Origin: Thermoplasmata archaeon
Lineage (GTDB): Archaea; Thermoplasmatota; Thermoplasmata; Lutacidiplasmatales; UBA184
Length of the DNA: 7,634 nucleotides
Direction: 5' to 3'
NCBI GenBank assembly: GCA_030039865.1
Contig: JASHUS010000099.1
Span: forward strand, 1-7,634
Of this stretch, positions 1 through 6,220 are shown piece after piece. The notes under the pieces are model-generated. The model did not search any database. It was not told the origin of the DNA and worked only from the letters and a program-made list of their open reading frames with translations. A program made the position numbers and the translations under genes. The stretch's first letter is position 1. Each line of letters begins with the position of its first letter.

Positions 1-1133
1 CCGGCCCGACGGTGCAGGAGCCGCCGCCGGCTCTCCGTCAGCTGGCGATAGATCTCCGCCCGGGCGCGGTCGTCGGGGAACGCGAGGAGCTCGCCGGCGC
101 GCTCGAAGAGGATGCCGCGGCCGACGAGACGGTCGACCGACTCGGCGAGGCGCTCCTCGTCCTCCCCGCTCGCGCGCAGGAGGATCGAGAACGGGAACTC
201 GGGACCGAGCACGGAGGCGACCGTGACCGTGCGCTGGTCCTCGTCGTCGAGCGGCGTCGGTTCGGCCGGGCCCCCCGGCTCGCGCCCCGGGTTCGTGGGC
301 CAGCGCCGGTCGAACTGCTCGAGCAGCAAGGGATTGCCGCCGGTCTCCGAGTACCGGCGGGCGATCTCCTCGCTCGTGAACTCGCGCTCGGGCTCGCGCC
401 AGTGGAGGTACTCGGCGACCTCGGCCGACGTGAACGGCCGGAGGACGGTGCGACGCGCGTGGACGGCGGCCTCGAACTCCTCGAGGCGGGCGCGGCGGGA
501 CTCCGTGAGCGCCTCGAACGGACGCGAGGTCGCGAGGATCCAGAACGGCCGGTCCGCGAGCTGGCTCGCGAGGAGCTCGAGCGCCTCGAGCGAGAGGTCG
601 TCGGCGCGGTGCAGGTCCTCCAGAATGAGGACGGTGGGGCCGTGGCGTGTCACCTCGCGGAACTGGTCGATGAGCCCGGCGAGCAGCGGCTCGCGCGCGA
701 GCTCCCCCCGCTCGTCGGCCTCCTCGATCTCGGAGAGGAGGCGCTCCTCCATCCGGACCGGGCTCGCGATCCCGTCGGCCCCGAGCCGCGGGGCGAACGC
801 CATGAGGACGCTCGCGGGGTTGCCGGCGCTCGCGAACGGCTCCGCCGCGCTCGCGGCGAGGTCCCGCACGCTCTCGATCGCCGAGCGGATCAGCGTGAAC
901 GGCGCCGGGGCGTCGAGCGCGGGCGCGCGGCCGATGAGGACCTGCGCGCCCTTCGCCCGGAAGTCCCGGACGAGCTCGGCGATGAGCGTCGACTTACCGG
1001 TGCCGGTCGCGCCGAGCAGGATCGTGACGCCGCCGCTCCCGGCGCGCGCGTCCTCGAAGCGCCGGTAGAGCGCCTCGACCGCCTCCATGCGGCCGTGGAA
1101 CGTCTTCCCGTTCCCGACCCCGGCCGCCGCCAT
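1..1133 (-). CDS. AAA/STAND-type ATPase, large regulator-like protein (C-terminus beyond the left edge)
   Basis: I translated this frame by hand; it is open for 377 codons from an ATG at 1133 to the window edge, with no stop. The N-terminus has the FhGRmeaveaL signature that opens AAA_16/STAND ATPase modules (residues 12-22). Walker A is GATGTGKST at 41-49, Walker B is TVLILED at 167-173 followed by LHRAD, an ATSR sensor-like motif lies at 201-204, and TGGNP followed by LLLEQ begins at 264. After it comes a winged-helix-like stretch (VASVLGPEFPFSIL), and the visible part ends in SRRRLLHRRA, which in such proteins usually precedes TPR repeats. Known for the family: ATP-driven switches in signalling or transcription, often with TPRs or an effector domain. 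The effector lies outside the window, so the specific function is unknown. It starts 30 bp after the gcvT stop without a good Shine-Dalgarno site, and a TATA-like box overlaps the gcvT end, so it may have its own promoter. Confidence 0.88.
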   Translation of the reverse strand, partial: MAAAGVGNGKTFHGRMEAVEALYRRFEDARAGSGGVTILLGATGTGKSTLIAELVRDFRAKGAQVLIGRAPALDAPAPFTLIRSAIESVRDLAASAAEPFASAGNPASVLMAFAPRLGADGIASPVRMEERLLSEIEEADERGELAREPLLAGLIDQFREVTRHGPTVLILEDLHRADDLSLEALELLASQLADRPFWILATSRPFEALTESRRARLEEFEAAVHARRTVLRPFTSAEVAEYLHWREPEREFTSEEIARRYSETGGNPLLLEQFDRRWPTNPGREPGGPAEPTPLDDEDQRTVTVASVLGPEFPFSILLRASGEDEERLAESVDRLVGRGILFERAGELLAFPDDRARAEIYRQLTESRRRLLHRRA

Positions 1134-1160
1134 CGCCCTGCCGTGTGGAATGGGGGCAAT

Positions 1161-1170
1161 CGATTATGAA
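1161..1170 (-). promoter_or_regulatory. Candidate TATA box for the AAA ATPase gene, overlapping the gcvT stop
   Basis: On the minus strand the sequence reads TTCATAATCG, one of the few AT-rich patches in this region. It is centred about 33 bp before the ATG at 1133, so an archaeal start site about 25 bp downstream would give a leader of only a few bases. It includes the gcvT TAA stop, so the AT richness may partly be coincidental. Confidence 0.35.
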
Positions 1171-2369
1171 CGCTCCGACCGCGCGGCGGGGACGAACGGG
1201 AGCTTGACGACGCGCGCGGGCACCTCGCGCCCGCGGATCTCGAGCTCGACGCCGGTCCCGGGCGCCGCGAGCGCCGACGGAAGGTAGGCGAGCGCGATCC
1301 CCTTCCCGAGCATCGGCGACTGGCCGCCGCTCGTCGCCTCCGCGACCGCCGCCCCGCCCGCGCGGACGGGGGTGCCGTGCCGGGGGATCGCGCCCGTCAC
1401 GGAGGTCTCGATGCCGACCAGACGGATCGCCGGACCCTCCGCCTTCTCCTTCGCGACCCGGGGCTTGCCCACGAACTCGTGGTTGAGATCGACGAACCGG
1501 TCCTGCCCCGCCTCGATGGGGGAGTGGTCCCGGTGGAACTCCTGGCCCGAGAGGAGGTAGCCCTTTTCGAGCCGCAGCGTGTCGCGCGCCCCGAGGCCGA
1601 TCGGAGGCGCTCCGGCGGCGACGATCCGTTCCGCGACGGCGTCGGCCGACGCGCCGGGGACGAAGACCTCGTAGCCGAGCTCGCCGGTGTAGCCCGTGCG
1701 GCTGACGAGGAAGGAGCGCGACAGCGCGTCGGGGAACCCGAGCCCGAGGACCCCCTCCCGGGGTCCCGCGCCGGCCGCTCCCGGGAAGAAGGCGGCGCGG
1801 TAGAAGCCGAGCGGACCGAGGTCCCAGCCGAACTCGCGCTCGAGCAGCTCGCGCGAGCGGGGACCCTGGACCGCGAGCAGCGCGACCTTGTCGTTCCAGC
1901 GGGCGATCGTCGTGTCCGGGCCCCGATGCTGGCGCAGGATCTCCTCGATCTCGTCGGCGCGTCCCGCGTTCGGCACGACGAGGTGCGAGCGGACGAGCTC
2001 GTCGCCCCGGTCGAGACGGCTCACGAGGAGGTCGTCGACGATCCCGCCGCTCGATTCGAGCAGGAACGTGTACCGGACCTGGCCGGGGACGAGCGTGGGC
2101 ACGTTCGCGGTGGTCCGTCGCGCGAGGAGCTCCGCCGCGTGGCCCCCGTCGACGCTGAGCAGGCCCATGTGGGAGACGTCGAAGAGCCCCACCCCCTCGC
2201 GGACCGCTTTGTGCTCGGCGAGGATGCTCGTGTAGTAGAGCGGCATCTCCCAGCCGGAGAACGGGACGAAGTGCGCGCCGTGGCGGCGGTGGAACTCGAA
2301 GAGCGGGGTGCGGCGAAGGGGCCCGGCGGGCGCCGGGACGGGGGTATCCGCCGGGGTCGGGCCGCTCAT
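1164..2369 (-). CDS. gcvT: Glycine cleavage system T protein (aminomethyltransferase)
   Basis: This 401-residue cytoplasmic protein is a typical-length GcvT. The family takes the aminomethyl group carried on lipoyl-GcvH and transfers its carbon to tetrahydrofolate (or an archaeal tetrahydropterin), releasing ammonia. Visible motifs in order: PFSGWEMPLYY at 36-46, DVSHMG at 64-69, GGIVDDLLV at 108-116 (the segment holding the catalytic aspartate), SRTGYTGELGYEVF at 223-236, GARDTLRLEKGYLLSGQE at 260-277 and SPMLGKGIALAYLP at 351-364. These favour GcvT over the shorter YgfZ-type relatives; DmdA-like demethylases are a less likely alternative. The first 20 residues are a Pro/Ala-rich tail not needed by the fold. 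The ATG at 2369 is supported by a 4-bp ATGA overlap with the PurP-like gene and an upstream AAGGAG. No gcvH, gcvP or lipoate gene lies in the window, so partner proteins must be encoded elsewhere. Confidence 0.93.
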   Translation of the reverse strand: MSGPTPADTPVPAPAGPLRRTPLFEFHRRHGAHFVPFSGWEMPLYYTSILAEHKAVREGVGLFDVSHMGLLSVDGGHAAELLARRTTANVPTLVPGQVRYTFLLESSGGIVDDLLVSRLDRGDELVRSHLVVPNAGRADEIEEILRQHRGPDTTIARWNDKVALLAVQGPRSRELLEREFGWDLGPLGFYRAAFFPGAAGAGPREGVLGLGFPDALSRSFLVSRTGYTGELGYEVFVPGASADAVAERIVAAGAPPIGLGARDTLRLEKGYLLSGQEFHRDHSPIEAGQDRFVDLNHEFVGKPRVAKEKAEGPAIRLVGIETSVTGAIPRHGTPVRAGGAAVAEATSGGQSPMLGKGIALAYLPSALAAPGTGVELEIRGREVPARVVKLPFVPAARSERS

Positions 2370-3529
2370 GTCAGGATCTCCTTGAGACGGCCGAGGTCGA
2401 GCGCGTGGCGGATCTCGAGCGCGATCCGTCGTCCGGTGCTCATCGGCTCGCGGTAGAGCGCGGTGCCGTACGGATGGCCGAGCCCGAGGTGGATGTTCGT
2501 CCCTCCTCCGATGCGCGCGGCGACGTCGAAGACGACCGGGCGGCCGTCGTGGTCGAGGCAGGTCTGCAGGCAGAACGCCCCGAGGATCCCCGGCGGGTAG
2601 CGCGCGCGGGCGGCGTCGACGAACTTCTCCCCGATGCGGAAGACGTCCTCGAGGATCGACTCGCGCACGGTGAGCGTCCCGTGCCCGACCACGGTGTACT
2701 CCGGTATCCGGGCCGACTCGCTGAGCTCGAGCTGCTGGGCGGCGGGGAGTCGAACGAGGCCGTCGAGGTTGCTCTCGCGCCGCTCGTCGACCCCGAGGAT
2801 CTCGAGCCCCTCCGAACGCGGCGGAAGGGGCGAGAAGAAGAAGTTGAAGTTGAACACGGGGCCGAGGACGTACTCCTCGATCCGCGCGGTCGCGAGGTCG
2901 TCGGCCGATATCGTCCCGCGCGTGAGGAGCTGCTCGCTCTTTCGGTGGTACTCCGCCGGCGTCGCGGCGGTGAAGAAGCCGCGCTCGAGCCGTCGCTGCG
3001 CGTGGGGCAGCTTCACGATCGCCAGCGTGTCGATCGCGTCCGGCGACGCGATCCTCCGCGGGATCGGGATGCCGGCCGCCTCGAGCAGGGAGTAGTAGTT
3101 CTCGCGTTCGGTGCGCTCCTCGATGCGCAGCATCGCGCGGCTCCCGACGATGGGAACGCGTAGCTCGTTCTCGATCGTCGGGAGGGGCACGTAGGACGAG
3201 AGCGCCCGGTTCGGGACGAGCAGCGCGCCGTGACGGCGGAGGCGCTCCTGCGACTCGTGCTGGGCGAGGTCCGCGAACTTCGGGTACGTCCAGACCTCGT
3301 CGACGCAGCCGCGCCGGCGCAACCCGCCCGGCGTGCGCACGGTCCGGAAGTAGCGCGCGTACGTCGCCTCGCGGCCCTCCTGCGCGAGGACCAGACTGGG
3401 GAACTTCTCGGTCACCGCGCCGTCCGCCACGTCGAGGGCGGAGTGGGAGCCGACCGTGGCGATCACCGGCGTGCGGGGATAATCCTCGACGAGCGCCCGG
3501 ACCTCCTCGATGGGGATCGGCGTCGCCAT
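2366..3529 (-). CDS. purP: PurP-like ATP-grasp ligase (formate-phosphoribosylaminoimidazolecarboxamide ligase family)
   Basis: The 387-residue protein is colinear with archaeal PurP over its whole length. PurP uses ATP and formate to formylate AICAR to FAICAR, the penultimate step of IMP synthesis. Shared signatures: an N-terminal ATVGSHSALDV (24-34; PurP has TLGSHTSL), VPIVGSRAMLR near 125-135, IEEYVLG at 217-223, ESNLDGLVRLPA at 252-263, LGAFCLQ at 316-322, ARIGGGTN at 338-345 and STGRRIALEI at 364-373. The glycine-rich GARGGRGYF loop of classical PurP is replaced by PHAQRRLERGFF (175-186), and FNFNFFFSPL (226-235) follows the IEEYVLG strand. As I remember the family, these features mark a second PurP-like paralogue group whose exact reaction is less certain, so the family call is firm and the AICAR reaction tentative. 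The ATG at 3529 sits 13 bp after the hydroxylase large-subunit stop with GAGGT 7 bases upstream. The 3' end overlaps gcvT by 4 bp. Confidence 0.85.
   Translation of the reverse strand: MATPIPIEEVRALVEDYPRTPVIATVGSHSALDVADGAVTEKFPSLVLAQEGREATYARYFRTVRTPGGLRRRGCVDEVWTYPKFADLAQHESQERLRRHGALLVPNRALSSYVPLPTIENELRVPIVGSRAMLRIEERTERENYYSLLEAAGIPIPRRIASPDAIDTLAIVKLPHAQRRLERGFFTAATPAEYHRKSEQLLTRGTISADDLATARIEEYVLGPVFNFNFFFSPLPPRSEGLEILGVDERRESNLDGLVRLPAAQQLELSESARIPEYTVVGHGTLTVRESILEDVFRIGEKFVDAARARYPPGILGAFCLQTCLDHDGRPVVFDVAARIGGGTNIHLGLGHPYGTALYREPMSTGRRIALEIRHALDLGRLKEILT
2378..2383 (-). promoter_or_regulatory. Shine-Dalgarno site of gcvT
   Basis: The minus strand reads AAGGAG, 8 bases before the ATG at 2369, inside the end of the upstream gene. 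It fixes the gcvT start at the ATGA overlap and indicates translational coupling. Confidence 0.7.
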
Positions 3530-3536
3530 GCCGGGG

Positions 3537-3541
3537 ACCTC
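3537..3541 (-). promoter_or_regulatory. Shine-Dalgarno site of the PurP-like gene
   Basis: GAGGT on the minus strand, 7 bases before the ATG at 3529, in the 13-bp gap after the large-subunit stop. It supports this start and continued translation along one transcript. Confidence 0.55.
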
Positions 3542-3542
3542 G

Positions 3543-5747
3543 TCAAAGGAGCTTAAGCTCTCGGGCGACCCGCTCGGGAGTGAGCGGGAGCTCGGTGACG
3601 TGGGCGCCGACGGCGTCGCGTACCGCCGACGCGACCGCGGCGGGGACCGGGATGATCGGTGGCTCGCCGAGCCCCTTCGCCCCGAACGGTCCCGCGCCCG
3701 CGAACCCCTCCACGAAGTGGACCTCGATCGGCGGGATCTCGGGCAGGGTCGGGATCCGGTAGTCGACGAGGCCGGCGTTCGTCAGGCGCCCGTCGTCCGC
3801 CCAGATCGCCTCCTCGGTGAGCGCCGTCCCGATCCCCATCGCGATCCCGCCCTCGACCTGGGCGCGCGCGCTCGCGGGGTCGATCACGACGCCCGCGTCG
3901 TGGAACGCGGCGTACCGCACGAGACGGACCGAGCCCGTCTCACGGTCGACCTCGACCTCGGCGACGTGCGCGGCCCCGGTGAAATCGGTGAAGGCGTAGA
4001 ACTGGCCATCCCGGACGAGGCTCTCGTCGATCGCGCCGCCCTTGCCGTAGTGCTTGCCCTCGGCCGCCATCGCTCCCTGAGCCTCCTCAGCTGGCGTCCA
4101 GAGCTCGGCGATCGACCGACGGGTTCGTCCGTGGATCGCGTAGATCTGCCCGTCCACGATCCCGAGCTCGGCCGGTCCGGGCGCGCCGAGCCGCTCGCCC
4201 AGCGAGCGCAGGAGGGCGGTGATCGCCTCGTCGGTCGCGCGTCCCAGCGCCCCGACCGTCCGGCTGCCGAACACCCCGGAGTCGAACGGCGCGCGCGCCG
4301 AGTCCCGGTACTCGACCCGGATGCGCTCGAACGGGAGGCCGGTGCGGCGCGCGGCGACCCGGGCGATCCCGACGACGACGCTGCCGCTCCCGATCTCGCG
4401 CTCCCCCTGGATGATTCGCAGCTCGGCGGGGGTGAGCTCGACGCGCGCCTCGCCGCCGGCGCCGGTGCTGGTCGACCAGAAGCCGACCGCGACGCCCACG
4501 CCGTGGCCGGACGGTGCTTCGCGGCGCCAGCGCTCGGCCGTCGCGCGGGCGCCCTCGAGCGCGGACGGGAGCCCGAACGGAAGGACGGGCTGGCCGAGCG
4601 GGGTCCGGTCCCCTTCCTTCCAGAGGTGCCGCGCCTTGAACGCGACCGGATCGGCCCCGATCCGCCGGGCCACCTCCTCGAGATGCGACTCGACGACGAA
4701 CGCGGCCTGCGGCGCGAACGGCGCCCGGTGCGGTCCGAACGGCGGCTTGTTCGTGCGCACCGCGTAGCCCTCCACTTCGAACGTCGGGGTGCGGTACGGA
4801 CCGAGCAGGAACCCGATCGCGTAGCCGGTCGCGAAGTCGCGGCCGGGCAGCGACGTGCCGACATCGAGGAGGAGCCGGACCCGGCGCCCGACGATCTCGC
4901 CGTCGGTGACCGCCGTCTCCATGCGGAGCACGGCGGGCAACGTGGTCCGACCGAGCCGGAACTCGTCCTCGTACCCGAGCGCAAGACGGACCGGCCGGCC
5001 GGCGGCCCGGGCGAGGAGCAGGGCGTACGGCTCGAGGAACGCGGCGCCCTTTCCGCCGAATCCACCCCCGACCCAGGCTCCCTCGACGACGAGCGACGAC
5101 TCGGGGATCCCGAGGATCGACGACGCGTCCTCGCGGGCCCCGAACGGACTCTGCGTCGACGTGCGGACGTGCCAGAGGCCGTCGGTCACGTCCGCCACGC
5201 ACGCGTGCGGCTCGAGCGCGACCTGATGCACGCTCGCGGTCCGGTACGTCTCCCGGACGACGGACTCCGCCGTTCGGAATACGGCCTCGACGTCCCCCCG
5301 ACCGGCGCGGACGTGGGCAGCGAGGTGGTCGGGGTCGTCGATCGCACGTTCCGGCCACTCCGGGAACAACTCTTCGAGGTCCGTGACCGCGGGGAGCCCG
5401 TCGACCTCCACCCGCACGGCGCGGGCGGCCGCGCGGGCGAGTCCCGGCGACGGCGCGGCGACCGCCGCGATCGGCTGGTGAAGATAGGTGATCTGTTCCG
5501 GCGGGAACGGGGGGCGCTCCGCATCCCCGGCCCGTCCGTCGACCAGCGCGGCGACGTCCGCGGCCGAGATCGCGACGACCCCCGGCAGGGCCCGGGCCGG
5601 ACCGAGGTCGATCCGGCGCAGCCGGCCGCGCGCGACCGGCGCGGGGACAAGGGCTCCCCAGAACATGCCGGGAACGTCGAGGTCCGTGCCGTATACCACG
5701 GACCCGGAGAGCTTCGCGGGCGCGTCGGGGCGGGCCGAGGCGCTCAC
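3543..5747 (-). CDS. Xanthine dehydrogenase-family hydroxylase, molybdopterin-binding catalytic subunit
   Basis: This 734-residue protein is the molybdenum-cofactor subunit of a cytoplasmic xanthine oxidase-family enzyme, which hydroxylates a carbon of its substrate with water. The N-terminal a/b hammerhead domain spans roughly 12-120 (KLSGSVVYGTDLDVPGMFWG), followed by the two molybdopterin-binding domains. Motifs: TSTQSPFG at 197-203, GGGFGGK at 227-233, substrate-side loop RTNKPPFGPHRAPFAPQ at 331-347, GEREIGSGS at 448-456, GSRTVGALGRA at 494-504 and KGLGEPP at 691-697, whose Glu695 matches the catalytic base. The loop is neither AYRCSFR (form I CO dehydrogenase) nor the usual FRGFGxPQ, and the common GQG near 453 is GSG, so the substrate is unknown and the enzyme belongs to a divergent subgroup. 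The GTG at 5747 was chosen because it overlaps the small-subunit stop as GTGA and follows AGGAGG. The frame stays open to an ATG at 6095, but that extension is Arg/Pro-rich shadow sequence lying across the small subunit. Confidence 0.93.
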   Translation of the reverse strand: MSASARPDAPAKLSGSVVYGTDLDVPGMFWGALVPAPVARGRLRRIDLGPARALPGVVAISAADVAALVDGRAGDAERPPFPPEQITYLHQPIAAVAAPSPGLARAAARAVRVEVDGLPAVTDLEELFPEWPERAIDDPDHLAAHVRAGRGDVEAVFRTAESVVRETYRTASVHQVALEPHACVADVTDGLWHVRTSTQSPFGAREDASSILGIPESSLVVEGAWVGGGFGGKGAAFLEPYALLLARAAGRPVRLALGYEDEFRLGRTTLPAVLRMETAVTDGEIVGRRVRLLLDVGTSLPGRDFATGYAIGFLLGPYRTPTFEVEGYAVRTNKPPFGPHRAPFAPQAAFVVESHLEEVARRIGADPVAFKARHLWKEGDRTPLGQPVLPFGLPSALEGARATAERWRREAPSGHGVGVAVGFWSTSTGAGGEARVELTPAELRIIQGEREIGSGSVVVGIARVAARRTGLPFERIRVEYRDSARAPFDSGVFGSRTVGALGRATDEAITALLRSLGERLGAPGPAELGIVDGQIYAIHGRTRRSIAELWTPAEEAQGAMAAEGKHYGKGGAIDESLVRDGQFYAFTDFTGAAHVAEVEVDRETGSVRLVRYAAFHDAGVVIDPASARAQVEGGIAMGIGTALTEEAIWADDGRLTNAGLVDYRIPTLPEIPPIEVHFVEGFAGAGPFGAKGLGEPPIIPVPAAVASAVRDAVGAHVTELPLTPERVARELKLL

Positions 5748-6220
5748 GCCCCCTCCTCTCGCGCACTGCGGGCCGCGCGGACGATCGTCGCGTAGCCGGT
5801 GCACCGGCACAGGTTCCCGCCGAGATCCTCGAGCATCTCGTCGACGGGCGTCGATCGGCCGCCTTCTCGGAGCAATCCGGTGAGCGCCATCACGAAGCCG
5901 GGCGTACAGTAGCCGCACTGGAGCGCCCCCGCCGCGTCGAATGCGTCGAGGACCCGACGGCCGACCGGGTCGGACCCGATGCCCTCGATCGTCGTGATCG
6001 ACGCGCCGTCCGCCTCGTGGGTGAGCAGGAGGCAGGAGAGCGTGCCCCGGCCGTCGCGCAGCACCGTGCACGCGCCGCACATCCCGGTCCGGCACCCTTC
6101 CTTCGTTCCCTTCAGCCCGAGACGCCAGCGCAGCGTATCGAGCAGCCGCTCGTCGGTCGGGACGCTGTCGATCCGCGACGGCCGGCCGTTGACCCGGAGC
6201 TGGATCTCGGACGGAGTCAT
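5744..6220 (-). CDS. Xanthine dehydrogenase-family hydroxylase, two-[2Fe-2S] small subunit
   Basis: This is a 158-residue electron-transfer subunit of the CoxS/XdhC-like iron-sulfur type, the usual size for the family. The N-terminal plant-type ferredoxin domain carries Cys43, Cys48, Cys51 and Cys63 (EGCRTGMCGAC, then LSC). The C-terminal all-helical domain carries Cys102, Cys105, Cys138 and Cys140 (QCGYCTPGF and GGNLCRCTGY). All eight ligands for two clusters are present, so the protein looks functional. It passes electrons from the molybdenum centre to the FAD subunit. The ATG at 6220 overlaps the FAD-subunit stop as ATGA and follows a GGAG. The same frame is open upstream to 6889, but that part is Arg/Pro/Gly-rich and antiparallel in character to nothing known, being an alternative frame of the FAD gene. 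The 3' end overlaps the catalytic subunit by 4 bp. Confidence 0.95.
   Translation of the reverse strand: MTPSEIQLRVNGRPSRIDSVPTDERLLDTLRWRLGLKGTKEGCRTGMCGACTVLRDGRGTLSCLLLTHEADGASITTIEGIGSDPVGRRVLDAFDAAGALQCGYCTPGFVMALTGLLREGGRSTPVDEMLEDLGGNLCRCTGYATIVRAARSAREEGA
5752..5757 (-). promoter_or_regulatory. Shine-Dalgarno site of the catalytic subunit
   Basis: A full AGGAGG on the minus strand, 4 bases before the GTG at 5747. It decides the start in favour of GTG rather than the distant upstream ATG and shows strong translational coupling to the small subunit. Confidence 0.75.

Noticed and set aside
12..1169. Long plus-strand open frame of 385 codons
   Set aside because: It is the antisense of the AAA ATPase gene. 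Its translation is Arg/Glu/Ala-rich without any motif, while the minus strand gives Walker A, Walker B and TGGNP in order.
1377..2456. Plus-strand open frame antisense to gcvT
   Set aside because: The translation is charged and repetitive without motifs, while the minus strand encodes a full-length GcvT.
3549..3560. Palindrome GAGCTTAAGCTC near the end of the molybdenum subunit gene
   Set aside because: It encodes the last residues (LKLL region) just before the stop, has no T-run after it on the minus strand, and leads straight into the PurP-like gene, so a terminator is unlikely.
3510..5795. Plus-strand open frame of 761 codons
   Set aside because: It lies antisense to the molybdenum subunit and translates into low-complexity Arg/Asp/Glu/Pro sequence. 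Long stop-free antisense frames are expected at this GC content.
5748..6095. N-terminal extension of the molybdenum subunit to an upstream ATG
   Set aside because: The added 116 residues are Arg/Pro/Gly-rich, overlap the small subunit almost fully, and are not in the family. The GTG at 5747 has AGGAGG and a GTGA overlap.
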